This document shows, one piece after another, positions 40,265 through 52,286 of a stretch of DNA of 64,000 nucleotides. The notes below the pieces were generated by a model. The model had not been told where the DNA came from, did no database searches, and was given only the letters and a program-made list of their open reading frames with translations. The translations under genes and the position numbers were made by a program. Origin of the DNA: Panagrolaimus kolymaensis (taxonomy: Eukaryota > Nematoda > Chromadorea > Rhabditida > Panagrolaimidae); contig JAJQJQ010000055.1 in assembly GCA_028622995.1 (NCBI GenBank), positions 1,594,554 to 1,658,553 on the forward strand. The letters run 5' to 3'. Position 1 is the stretch's first letter. Every line of letters begins with the position of its first letter.

Positions 40265-43200
40265 TTTTTTCGATAAAATGATTTCACATTGAAACAATTT
40301 TTTACTTCTTTGAATTTAAAATAATAGTTTTTTTGCTGCCGAAAGCAAGCAGACAAAAGTGAGTAACTCAAAACCCAAGAAGTAAGTTTTAGAGTTTTGG
40401 CACTTCCTGCATGCGCAACTATGTGATTGAATTAGGCTAAACCAGTCAAAATCATGAAGTGACAATTGGCGCAGCAAAGGAGTTTTTAAGCTAAAAATGA
40501 AAAAGAAAGCATTCAATTAAGTACCATCTTTAAAAAATAACGCTCTTTTTTGCATTCTTTTACTTGGAGAAAGAAAACTTTTAAGGAAGAAGGTTTACTT
40601 TATTTCGTAGAAAAAAATAGCAGAATATAATTTTTTTGAAGCTCTGTATACTTAAACTGTTCAAAATTTTCTAATTTAGATAGAGGGCGATTGCGCAAAA
40701 ATTGAGATGAAATAAATTCCCGGGATTTTATTAAAAAATGGTTAAAAATTTTTTTAGTGATTTGTTTTAGTTTTAAAAAAGTTAAAAATGCTGTATTAAA
40801 AAAATTAGAGAGGCAAATAAAAGAGAAAAAGGAAGCGCGCGATCCATTTCCACCGCTAATAGATAAATTATTAATTAGCATGAAAGGGAGAAAAAGGAAA
40901 AAAAGCTGGCTTACTCTTTAATTTTAAATCACACACCGAAGAACATGAAAGAAGCGCAACAAGCAACAGGAGGTTCAAGCATTTTTTGTTTCATAAAAGG
41001 CTCTCTCGTAAAAAAAATGAAAGCAAGCAGGAGAATGACCGCAAAAAAATTAGTCCGCCTTTTTTCTATATTTTTTTTTTCATGAAGAAGCAATTATGGC
41101 GTTCCTTAAATGGCAAAAAGTAACGCCATTGTCACTTTTAAAAAATATATAAAATGAACAACTTTTTTTATGTAAACGCATTTTTCATTCAAAAGAAAAA
41201 GAAAAATGTTTCGAAGTTATTTTTGCAACTTTTTTTTCTTAAAAAAGGAATGCATAAAAGTTTAAAAAAGAAGTAACCGTGTATCAAAGAAAAAAAACCG
41301 AGAGCAACAGTTTTAATTTTTCATCCTTGAACATTAATAATTTGTTAAAAGCAACTTCTTGTTGTTGTTGTTGGTCATCGAAAAGAAAGTCAGCAATAAT
41401 CGTCGAACTTATGAGACATAGTAGAAATAAAAATTCATTGTTTTTGTTACCACTTTCAAGCACTTCAATTAGTGGTGTAAGAAAAGAAAGAATGGGACTT
41501 TTCTTTTTGTTTTGCTCTTCAATGGTTACTGCTTCCGGTTAATTTTGTAAATGACTATTTTTGAGTTGTGATGGCGGTGGAGGGTTGTTAAATAAATGTG
41601 ATGATAATTGTTGACTTCAAGTTTCTTTTTCCTTTCTTTCATTTTTTGGTCCAAAAAAGGCGAGTTATAAAACTATGAAATGAAAAACACAAAAATGGGG
41701 AAAAGAACTTTTTTAAAGCGGCGATGATGTCGATGATCAAGCAAAAAATAAAAAGAAAGAAATGAATCATCAACTCTCTTTGACGACGACGAAGACTGAT
41801 AAAAAAAAACACAGAAAAGCATGGAAAAAATAAAAACGCTTAAGTCAGCATCAAAAAAAGCCAACCCAACCCGTCGTCATCATCAACAAATCATCTCATA
41901 AAATGTAAACGTTATTTTCCCAGTTTTTTGTTTTTCATTCAGCATCGAAAAAAAATTATAAACCTATTTTTCGTCATTTTGTTTGGAGGTTGTTAGCATG
42001 CTTTCCAGAAACAAAACAAAAAAAAGCTTGCTTCCAATTGATTGATTTCTTTTAAAAAAACTTTACAATTTCCTATGCATTGTTTTTCTCTCACATTTTA
42101 CTCTATCTTTTTTTTAAATTTATTTTTGTTTGAGATGGTCATTTTTTGTTTAAAAGCTTTATGGCATTTTACAAGTTTGTTAATTGTGACATCTCACGCG
42201 AAGCGAGAGTTCAATAATTATGATCTGCAATGTCAATCAATATTTCATACTTTTTAAAAGTTTCGTTAAAAATCGATCATAGCTAACCATTCACTGCATT
42301 GAATTTAAAACTTTCCTGATTTTCATTTTGTTTTCTCATGATTTTATTATTCGCCTATCTAAATACCATTTTTTCCCTGTTTTATTTTCTCGCACTTTAA
42401 TTATGGCTATCGCCGAAGATGAAAAGGTTTCGATTTTTCATTGAAAAATTGATAGAAAATTAAACTCTAATTAGCTTTATTCACTTTTTAAAAGACACTA
42501 CTTTTTTACGCTTTTTGTATATTGGATTTGTTCCATCCAAATAAAATTAAAAAAACTTCTTTGTGCACTTACGCAATTTTCAGCTGTGATATAAGTTTGA
42601 AAAGGTTTTTCAATATCATATAAAAAATTTGTTGTTTTTCACTTTAAAATTATTAATTTTTTTTTGAAATAAAAAATTCAAAATATAAATAAAAGTTTCC
42701 CTTTTCATTTTATTTTTAAATTCTTCCGTAGCATTTTTTCAAGTTTTTTTCTTCCTTTTTTATAGTTTTTTTTCTGCTTCATGACCATTGTCCAATGCAA
42801 TCCATGCCTACTGTCTGTCTCACATTTCGCAATTCGTTAACCAGATGGTACTTGTCTGTCTGCTTTGCTTTTGCCGGAACAAGAAAAAGCAGATATCATC
42901 GAGCTGCTGCTGCTGCATTATACCATTCATCCGAAAAATGTTTTGTCCATAGTTTTTTCTCTTCATGTATGGTCCTTTTTTCTTAAAAACGGAAGTGTCT
43001 TAGTTTTTAATGATTCTCTTTTTCTTCTTTTTTATTTGCGCGCATTAAGTTTAAGTCCATTTTGTCTTGCCAAATTTGCATACAATGAATGACCACGAAA
43101 AAAAATATAAAGATGACATTCGCCAGTGGCGGCGGGTTTGACTAAATTTCTTTTTATTCTTGCAATGTTCGCGGTTGCATTAAATTTTGCACGAACGAAG

Positions 43201-43443
43201 AACACAAGTGTGAGAGTAGTCCATCGTTTTTATTTTTTCTTCTTGCTTTTGTCATAGTTTGCTCTTGCGCCAAGCAGCAGCAACAAACACTACTGCGGTT
43301 TTGCGTTTTTTTTTAAATTCGTTGTTAGCTTGTCATAACTTTAAAAAATGATGTTCATCGTCGTGCTTGTTTAATCAATTGTTTTATTACCTTTTTATAA
43401 AAAAAAAATTTTTTGATTTTTGTTTTTAAGGAAAGCTGCAGTT
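40265..43443. other. Divergent 3.2-kb intergenic region
   Basis: Separates the LRR gene (-) from pod-1 (+), so it should contain both promoters. It has scattered CAG/CTG triplet patches (42903-42916, 43274-43285) and CATCAT-like patches (41870-41895). Small frames (41279-41542, 42042-42257, 42795-43092) lack motif or splice support. A short ATG-led segment at about 42404 ending AAG|GTTTCG does not join pod-1 in frame. Confidence 0.5.
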
Positions 43444-46400
43444 ATGGCTTTCCTTCGATCTTCAGTAACACCTTTTATGAGCGCACATTTAAATTATCCA
43501 AAAAAAGAGGTTAGTCATTCGATTTAAAAAATAAATATACATTCTTTCTTTCTTTTTTATAACATTTTTGATTTAGGCTACAATATTTGATATTACAATT
43601 AGCTCAACTTCTTCCCCACATAATTGTATTGAATCTGGAACAAATTTATTTGCGTTTCAAGCCACAGCTGATCCTGGAAGACTTGCAGTTTTGCCTCTTG
43701 ATGCTAAAGGCCGAACATCTTTTAATCAATTGGGACATATTTTTATTGCAAATCTGCCATTGACGGATTTTAAATTTCTCAAATATCCTGCTGAAAATGA
43801 TATCCTTGTTGCAACCACAAGAGCCGGAAATGCAAGTTATCCAACCCTTGTTTTTGATTAAACAAAAATTTTTTTAGGTGAAATTATTCACATTAAAAAA
43901 TATTTTTGATGGAGATTCAAGGTCCATAAATTCTCCGGATTCACAATTTAATACAACTTTAGGCGCTGTTGAAAGCCTAGCTTCCCACAAATCTATTTCA
44001 AACTTTTTTGTTGTTGGAGGCGATCATGGTTGGGCTGCATTTGATGCAGAAGATAGCAGCCAAGAAGTTTGTGGAGGAAAAGTTGCTGGCCCTATTAAAG
44101 CTCTTGATTGGAGTACAGATGGAAATCAAATTGCTGTTTTACAAACAGTTGAAAAAACTAGAAAAGGAACTGCCATTGATCCTCGTTCGACTGAAGTTAT
44201 TTTGGTAAAAATATTTATTAATTTTAAATCTGCTTTTAAAAAAATGAGTTTACAGGAATATGATGCTCATAATTCTTTTGGTAGAGAATGCCGCATTATT
44301 CATGGTGGAAAATATATTATTTCTTCTGGCTTTAACGATGTTTGTTAATTTTTAAAAAACAGAGTATATATAAATTTAAAGAAAATTTTTAGTCTCGATT
44401 CCAAGAAATTGTCGTTTATGATACAGTTGCTGGTAAAGTATTTATTCGACAGCAATACGATAAATCCATTTCCTTCTTAATTCCTGCGTATGATGAAGAT
44501 AGCAAATTGCTCTTCCTCGGTGCTAAAGGTTCAACTCTTTTTCGTCATATTGACGTTACAAATATGGATGTTGCTAGTCGTATGTTGTTCGACAATAATA
44601 TAATCAAATGTTTTTATCGAGGTTTTTTTAGCCAATCAATTAAACTGCCCTAGTCAAACAATTGGTTTTTGCCTTAGTCCAAAAATAAAATGTGATGTTA
44701 TGTCTGCCCAAGTACAAAAGGTTTATCAACTACATCAAAATGGAATTGCTCCTATTCCATGCAATGTTATTCGAAGAGTAAGCATCTAATAAAAATTTAA
44801 CAATTTTATATTGTTTTTTTATGTGTTTTAGACTTACTCAGAATTTCATTCTGAATTATATCCAGATACAGCTGGATTGGAAAGTGGTGGAACCGTTGCT
44901 GAATGGAAAGCAGGCGCAGATAAACCTGTAAAGCGAATTAATTTACGTCCAGTTGATGCTCCAACTATGGGTATTGTTGGCACTAATGCTGCTGGAAAAC
45001 CTTCAAAGGAATATAAAGAATCAAAAGTTGAAGCTTTACCACCACAGTCATCAGTAGTAAAATCACCACCAACAAATGGAGTCTCAAAAGACGCAACCCA
45101 AAAAGTGGAAGAAAAAGTTGAAAGTAAAAATGTTTTTTCTGCCCCAACTCCAATTATTCGAAAAACCATTTCTAATCCTGCTGAAAATGCAAGTGTAAAA
45201 CTTCGAGAAGCCCCACCTCCAAGACCTCCTTCAAATATTGCTTCACAAGTTGCTAGTCGCTTATACGAAAGTCGCTCGCCATATTATAATATTAAAGCAG
45301 TTCCAGCTAAATCTAAAACTATCACAGATGTTCGAGATATAAACAGTCGAATTTCTCCTGATGGAGTTTTCTTTACTGTTTCTGGCAAATATGCTGCTCT
45401 TGCTATGAGCAAAACAGAAGGCAGTGTTGCTATTTTTGATGTAAATTTAGTTTGTAATTTATTATCTTTCAAAAATTGGTTTTTAGCTTAACACTTCTGG
45501 TCGAACCCCTGATGGAAGCTTGGATGCCATATTTAATCGAGCTCCAATTATGGATCTCCAATTTGATCCTTTCAATGATGCAAGAATCTTATGCGCTCTT
45601 TCAAGTGGATTAATTAAAGTTTGGGATATTAGTGAAGCAGAATATTGCACCAATCGAGTTCCACCAAAAGCTGCACTTGAACCTGGAATGAGAAATGTAA
45701 TTTCTGAAGATGATAACAAATATTCAACTCTTTCAAAACTTACTCCAACAATCGAAATTAAATGTCAAATCCCTAAAATTGCTATCACTCGTTTCAATCC
45801 CGTGGTTGCAAATGTTGTGGCTGTGGCTGGTAGCAATGGAACCCTCTTAGTTATTAACCTTGAAACTGGTGCAGAATTATTTAATGCAAATTATCATAAA
45901 ACTGCAATTGTTTCACTTTCCTGGTCTCAAGATGGAACTCGATTAATTACAGCCGATCGAGATAATAATTTTATTTTGACCGATATTCGAAAGGGCGATG
46001 ATGGAATTATAACTCAAACAAATTTTAAAGCCAAATCTCCTCGAGCTATTTTTACTGGAACTTTAAGCAACAACGAATATATTTTTGTTACATATATTGA
46101 AGGAACTTTACATAAATGGGTTTTAATGGATTTGGATCTTAAACCTATGAAAGAAGAAAATCTTGGTTCTTCCCAAGGCAGCCAAAGTTTACGCCCTTTA
46201 TTGGATTATGATTCAGGAATTGTTTTTATGGCATCCAAAGGTAGCCCAAATATATTCATGTCTCAAATAACTCCAGATGGATTTGTTGCGGATATTTTAC
46301 AAACAACTTTGATGGGTCCTCATCAAGCTATTGCTTTGATGCCAAAAAAAGTTGTTGATACAGCAACAATAGAAATCGTTCGAATTATTCGATTAACAAA

Positions 46401-47009
46401 TAATTCGATTGAAATTATTCCCATGGTTGTTCCACGTCGAGAAGTAAGAAAAATTTCGAGTAAAATAGAGTAAAATTGTGTTTCAGAAAAATTTATTTTT
46501 CCGTGAACTTTATCCCAATGCTCTTGTTACTTGGGAACCTTCCTTGCCTCTTGATGATTGGCTTGCTTTCAAAGCTCCTCATTTTAAATATGTTGATTTG
46601 AAACCTGATGATATGACAGGTATAATATATATTAAAAAAACATTTTTCTCAAATAGTAAATTTTTTTAGAACTACCATGTGAAACCCGATTATCTCAACC
46701 ACAAGCACCGATTGAAAAATCTATTACTCCACCAAAACAAGAAACAAAAGAAAACGCTTCAATTTCATCGAACCCAGTTGTTAATCCATTCAATGACACC
46801 AAAAAGAAAACTGAAGCTGAAGTCATTCATGGATGGTCGAAAGCTATTCCAATGGATACTGAAGCCAAGTTACCTCAAGATGATGTCCAAGGCGTAGATA
46901 TGGACGAATGGGAAGAGGTAATTATAGAGCGTTTTTAAACTTTCGCTTAAATGTAACTTTTCCTTTACCACACTTTTTTTTACAGATTAATGTCGAAGAA
47001 CACATGTAA
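43444..47009 (+). CDS. pod-1: Coronin-7 / POD-1 homologue (tandem coronin)
   Basis: Actin-associated WD-repeat protein; C. elegans POD-1 is needed for embryonic polarity and membrane/cytoskeletal trafficking. Eleven exons close in phase to 1010 aa: 43444-43509, 43577-43831, 43878-44204, 44256-44339, 44393-44576, 44632-44777, 44832-45440, 45487-46443, 46487-46619, 46670-46917, 46986-47009. Intron 2 (43832-43877, 46 bp) must use a GC donor (GCAAGT). Two coronin propellers are visible: the first contains EIVVYDTVAGKVF, LIPAYDEDSKLLFLGAKG and EFHSELYPDTAG; the second contains APIMDLQFDPFNDARILCAL, SGLIKVWDIS, SWSQDGTRLITADRD and FRELYPNAL. A Pro/Lys-rich linker (~400-480) joins them. The tail ends in an acidic DMDEWEEINVEEHM, like the acidic end of coronin-7 and WASP-type Arp2/3-binding tails. 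The last 24-nt exon encodes only INVEEHM. Confidence 0.93.
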
Positions 47010-47604
47010 GATGTCCTTTCTTCTTCCTTAACCTTCAGCGTTGCGCTCTTTCTTCTTCTTCTTCCAAAAGCTTTTAATCAAAATTTTAAACTATAACATC
47101 CTGATTCGCTTATTATTTTTTTAATTATGTAGTCGCCTGTTTTTTTTTTAAAGCGGGTCGTGTAATACTCCTCCACGGGGTAGAATGTGTTTGCACTTTA
47201 TTAATTTTAATTACTTTAACTATTTTTTGTCCATTGACATTTATTTGTGTTACCACCACCTTCAGTTGCTTATGAATTTTTTTAATTCGAAAATAAAGTT
47301 TTTCATACCAGCTATTTTTATTGTGACACTTCTGTGGATTTCAACAATTATTTAAACTTTACATATTCATCGGAGAAAGCAAAACATTTTCAAAGATAGT
47401 TAAATAATAATTTATTTTTCTACAGATTTTTACAATAAAATATTAATATTTTTTACAAATATGTCTATGATTCAAAAACTAAAAAAAGCTTTCATCGGGT
47501 GAAGGTTCAAATTAAAAAAATAATATATGGACAATGACTTTAGCGATGATGACTTAGGAAATAATTAATAAAATTATACTTTATAAAAATGATTGGAAAC
47601 CGGA
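47010..47604. other. Convergent 3' flanks
   Basis: pod-1 3' region (CTTCTTCTT tract at 47049-47063, AATAAAG near 47292) and the BTB gene 3' flank; no gene seen. Confidence 0.55.
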
Positions 47605-48659
47605 TTAAATATTTGGTCCTTCTTTTTTAGTCATATCTTTATAAGTTGCTACACCGCAATGTCGTAAAAGTGTATTTAGAGCTTCTTCATAAATTTTTGC
47701 TTCAGGAAATTCAACTTTTGTTTGCTTTCGATCTGGAGTGTAAACTATGGAGGCGCAAGAAAGCTGAAAAAACTGGTATTAACTTTAGATGGAAATTAAA
47801 ATAAAAAGTGTTACTTCACAACGCTTTTCGCCACCAGCATTAAAAAATGCCCAATTGCATACTTCATAAGCATCGGAACCAGTATCTAAAAAATTTGTAA
47901 CACTTTTTTAAAGTTTGCGAGAAATGAAATATTACTTATAACAAAATCCACGATCCCTTGAAATCTTGAATTTAATCGATGAAATAATTCATTGTGTCGA
48001 ACAAAATTGTCATCGGCTTTTTCAACATATGAATATTTATTATTTTGCCGATTTAAAGTTAAACAAATGATTGGTTTTGTAGCATTGCTGAGAACTCGAA
48101 ATAAATGCTCTTGGCATTGAACATTAATAATAAAAGTTTCTTTCATTTCGTGATGACATTTGGGCGCTAATTTATCTTCGAGAATTTGAATAAATTCTTG
48201 AAAACAATAAAATTTTGCTTCAGTTAATAAAGCTTGAAGGATTTTATAATTGGTTGGTAATTCAACGTGACCTTCTCGTAGAAATTCTAAGAAATAATCA
48301 AAATATGTTCCACATCGATCAATCACAATAAAGCCTTCATCATCTTTGGTCGAAGGAATTTCAGATTTTATCATTCGACTTAACATCCAATCAGCGGAGC
48401 AGAGAGTTTCAGTAGTCGTTGTATAAAGTCTCCCACCAATATTAAGTTTTACATATTTGGGTGAAGTTGATATATGGGAAGATTTTCCACATATTTTTTG
48501 TCTATCCCAATCTTCACCCGGCTTTGGTGTTTCATTACAATATAACCGCTTAAAATCTGAATCCATTGTTGAAGATTTAATTGGAGTGGGAAGTTTTGGA
48601 AAAATATGATCAGGCGGCTCTTGTAAAGAGTTATTTCCAGCATCATTAAAATTATTCAT
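47605..48659 (-). CDS. BACURD/KCTD-type BTB protein
   Basis: Probable substrate adaptor for Cullin-3 ubiquitin ligase (BACURD proteins of mammals direct RhoA degradation). Three exons, 47936-48659, 47815-47885 and 47605-47763, join in phase to 317 aa, close to KCTD10/KCTD13/TNFAIP1 (313-329 aa). The T1-like BTB starts at about residue 69 with [18 protein letters not shown], followed by [20 protein letters not shown] and [14 protein letters not shown]. The C-terminal domain ([49 protein letters not shown]) matches the conserved BACURD tail by memory. The N-terminal 65 residues are unique. Confidence 0.87.
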
Positions 48660-49207
48660 TTTCTAAAACCAAAAATCTTTTATGCTATGAAAAAAATAAA
48701 GATTTCAGCACTCTATGTATTTTCTTGGATTAGTAACCAAAGAAAAGCTAAATTTAACATATCAAATCAAAAAGTTTTTCTTTTATTAAAAAAATAAACA
48801 ATAAACAGTAAAAATGGTAACATTAAAGGGACATAGCTATTTCATGCCTTTTCTGAAATTTCGATACTGGGGACTGAAAGTTACACTTGGTAAGGCGCGT
48901 GTTTGAATTACCGTGTAAGACAGAAAGTGCACGGTAATTCAAACACGCGCCGCCCCAACTGTTCCTATCAGCCCCAGTATCGAAAAAGGCATGAAATAGC
49001 TATGTCCCTTTAAGCAAAATAATGAGTAATAAAAAAAACATAACAAAAATGTAAGATTCGTAATAATTAAGATCTCCCATGAAGCTTTGAGCAGGAGATA
49101 AATTAAAAAATGTAAAATCGACAAAACAAAAATTATTATGAAAAAGAATATATAAAATTTTGCAATAGTTTCGAAAATGGACCTGTGTCTATAAAAAAAT
49201 AATATTT
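48660..49207. other. Intergenic region with a palindromic element
   Basis: Between the BTB gene start and the calnexin stop; its centre is the 191-bp MITE listed separately, and the rest is AT-rich. Confidence 0.6.
48823..49013. mobile_element. 191-bp palindromic MITE with TTAA ends
   Basis: Terminal inverted repeats of about 30 bp are identical: the left end (48823-48852) begins TTAAAGGGACATAGCTATTT and the right end (48984-49013) is its complement. Both ends carry TTAA, as a TTAA target duplication or part of the repeat. The inner stem is a perfect 21-bp pair, 48895-48915 with 48930-48950, closed by a 14-nt loop. Between outer and inner stems the arms have diverged, and the left arm has an 8-nt insertion before CGATACTGGGG. 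It has no coding capacity and is notably more GC-rich than its surroundings. TTAA preference is typical of piggyBac-type elements; that assignment is inference. Confidence 0.85.
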
Positions 49208-51148
49208 TTATTCTTTTCGAGGTCGACGTTGACGAGTTCCCATCTAAAAAAATACATACATTATTATTAGTTTTTTTGTTGATAAAAAAAGAATTTTACC
49301 TTTGGTGAAGCATGAGTGGAAGAATGAGCAGATTTTTCACTTTCAGCATCCTTTGCTTGAACTTCATCAACTGCTACCTCTTCTTCAACTTCCCCCGCGA
49401 CTTCCTCTTCTTCAACTCCTTCATAAGCATCTTGAGCTTCAGCCTCGGGTTCAATATTTTCAATATATTCTTCTCGCTCATCTTCAAAATTTTCTTCGTT
49501 GGGTTCATCAGTTTTTTTATTTGAAGTTGTTCCTCCTCGAACAGAGGTAGTTTTGCGACCAAAACAAAATACTGCAACAAGTATAGTTGGAATTAATAAA
49601 GCTAAAACATAAACAGCCCATAACCATGGTTTATCTTCGGTTGCATCAATTAAACTTTGGAATATTCCTTTGGATGGGTTTTTTGCATAAGTATATTTAG
49701 TTTCCAAATCTTTTTTAATGGTGAATGTTTCAGCAGCAAATCGATGAGCAATATCTTCATCATCGGTAATTAAAATATTATCAAAAATAATTCCAGAACT
49801 CATTGTCCAAAGTTCGAAGCCAATGGCAGTGATGGTTTCCAATTGTTTATATGGATTGGGTTCATAATAATTTGGATTTGCAATCATTTTAGGCGTCCAT
49901 TTTCCTTTATAGTCTGCATTACTAATTTTAGGTGCAACCCATTTTCCTTTAAAAAGTGGATTGGGTTTCATTGGAGACGACCATTTCCCACATCCGCTAA
50001 CAGAAGAACATTTTGGATTATCGATTAATTTGGGCTCCCATTTATCATCCACATCTTCATCCCAATCGTCCGGGCGGGCAGCAGATGGATCAGGAATTAA
50101 TGGTTCTTCATCTTCTAACCAATCGGAAGGTTGTGATGCGGATTCATCAACTATTTCTTTTGGTTGATTTTCATCCCAATCTTCTGGCTTTGATGCTTCT
50201 GGATCAACAATAAATTCACGTTCATCCCATTCGGTAGGTTTTAAATCTGCTGGATCAGCAATCTCTTTTTCAGGTTCAACTGGAGGAACAAGATTTTTAA
50301 GAAGATTGCCAGAATTAATTTTAGCATTATCCACATAAATAGTGAAATCATTTTCGGGTGTAACTTTAAGAGTATAAAGATGAGTTTGTTTATCTTCAAA
50401 ATAGCTTTGAAGATTTTTATTTGTTTCTTTTACAGAATGTTCCTATAAAAATTGCCATTTTATATATGCAAAAGCCAACAGTTTTGACTTACACTGATGG
50501 TGCCGTTTTTGGGGTTTTTAATTTGAAAAATTAAATGAACTTTTGCATTTTGTCCACATTTATCTGGGCCAAACATAATGGTGTATGGAGTTTTATCATG
50601 GAAGTTGGAAATCTTTTTCTCAGCTCCGGATGAAAGTAATTTTATATATCCTCCACCACATTCTTGTCCTTCTTCATATTTAACTTCATATTGAACGATC
50701 AAGGGTTTTCCAGAAAAATCGAATGGTTCCCGCAAATTTGCTGCAATTGCATGATGACGAGCTTTAGTTTTCACAACTAATCCATAATCATTTTCAATTA
50801 TGACATTAGCGGGTGAACCAATATACCATTCTCCATTATACATAGCTAAATTTTCTTCTATTCCATCTTTTTTTGCATTTGATTTAAACCATTTTCTGCC
50901 AATTCCATGATGATCTCGAAACCAATCAACAAAATTCACTTCATTTTCTTGAATTGTTGGGGTAACAAATGGTGGCGGAATATAATCCTAGAAAATAATA
51001 TAATTGTCAAGATTGGTAAAAGTATATATCAAAAAAGTCTTACATTTGCTATAACTTCTGACTCATCTTCATCCTCAGTAGCTTTAATAAAACCCGTAAA
51101 AAAAGCGATGGTAAAAACCAGCCCAAGTAAGAAAAATTTTAATTTCAT
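49208..51148 (-). CDS. cnx-1: Calnexin
   Basis: ER membrane lectin chaperone for monoglucosylated glycoproteins. Four exons, 51044-51148, 50493-50987, 49300-50442 and 49208-49243, join in phase to 592 aa, the same length as human calnexin. A signal peptide (KLKFFLLGLVFTIAFFTGF) opens it. The luminal lectin domain includes KPLIVQYEVKYEEGQECGGG, YIKLLS and MFGPDKCG. The P-domain (~262-400) holds tandem repeats of both kinds: DPEASKPEDWDE-type and GKWVAPKISNADYKGKW-type. A single TM lies at about 472-494 (WLWAVYVLALLIPTILVAVF), then a cytosolic Glu-rich tail. The final 36-nt exon encodes only MGTRQRRPRKE, a basic ER-retention-like end comparable to the RKPRRE end of mammalian calnexin. Confidence 0.96.
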
Positions 51149-52286
51149 ATCTGAAATAAAATAAATTGTAGCAAAACTTTAGTATTATTTATTCTTTTCA
51201 AGCAAAATAAAAGCAGCGTTCGTTCTATTTTTCCAGAAAGAAAAAAAAAGATTTCAATGTGCCTATTTTCAAGCCACAAAAGAACGGAAAAGCGAGAAAG
51301 AAAGAGAGAGGGAAAAAATAAAAAAGGAAGGGAAGAAGAAGAACAGACATATAAGCCATCGTCAGCACTTTGCATGTGACGAACAACGACAACGAGCAAT
51401 GGTCAATGTCGACGAGAACAAAAAATAAATGCGAGCAGCGGCAATTTTCCACTTGAGAAATAAAATAGGCAAAAAAAAAAGGGAAATATTGAACAAGAAA
51501 AAGTTTGATGATGCGCACAAAAGAAATAATAATGCAGGTCTATGAAAAGTTTTTTCAGTAACTAAAAAATGGATTTATGGGTTTCTATGCAAATAAAATA
51601 TACCGAAAATGGGTAAGCATAAAATTGAATAATAAAGTTTTAGCTTTCCTCAATTTAGTTGTTTGAGATGAAAACTTGTTTTTTTCATATAAAATTATGT
51701 ATTTTTTGTTAAAGATCGAATAAATAACTAAAAAGTGAAAATTTACTATGAACTTTTCAGAAACATATTTCAAATATGCAAGAATTTCATACAATAAAAA
51801 AAACTATGAAAAGGATGATTTGAGAAATAAAAAATTTAAACCAAACAACGTCAAATTTAGATTCAAATGAAAAGGGGTTTCAAAAATGTTACTTTTTTTC
51901 GTTTTAAAGAAAGCAAAAGTGTTCCTAAAAAAGTATGAATTTACCAATCATGAAATTTTATGGAATTTGAAAATACTGTACATCAGACATACTTGAATGC
52001 TTCCTTGTAAAAAATTTTGTGACGCAAATTTGTATCATTAGGAGATGATTAATGATTGTCATTAATGAAGCTTTTCACTTTATCTTAAAGCTTATAATTA
52101 ATATTTACGAAAGTTGACTCAATGTTTTGTTGCTTTAGCATAATTAAAATTAATAATAAATTAATTTTCTTCAGGTTTTAGCATCTATTAAAAAAATGAC
52201 AATAAATAAAGCGAAAGAATTTAATAAAAAAAATTTTTTTTATTTTAAACAATCTTTTTTTAAAGTGTGTTTGTATAGTTTTCTAA
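51149..52286. other. Divergent intergenic region
   Basis: Upstream of calnexin (-) and of the small 7TM gene (+). A purine-rich stretch at 51238-51345 lies close to the calnexin start. No gene seen. Confidence 0.55.

Noticed and set aside
42404..42430. ATG-led MAIAEDEK segment with a GTTTCG donor, a possible alternative first exon of pod-1
   Set aside because: It ends in phase 0, whereas the acceptor before the pod-1 start would need phase 2; the downstream ATG at 43444 matches the expected coronin N-terminus.
48892..48950. Inner stem of the TTAA element as a microRNA precursor
   Set aside because: The stem belongs to a TTAA-ended element with long terminal repeats and matches no microRNA seed I know; a transposon origin explains the whole 191 bp better.
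49302..50213. Several plus-strand open frames opposite calnexin
   Set aside because: They are antisense shadows of the Glu/Asp-rich calnexin exons; the minus-strand protein is unambiguous.
51225..51518. Minus-strand frames upstream of calnexin as an N-terminal extension
   Set aside because: The ATG at 51146-51148 opens directly into a typical signal peptide; the upstream frames are F/S-rich and low complexity.
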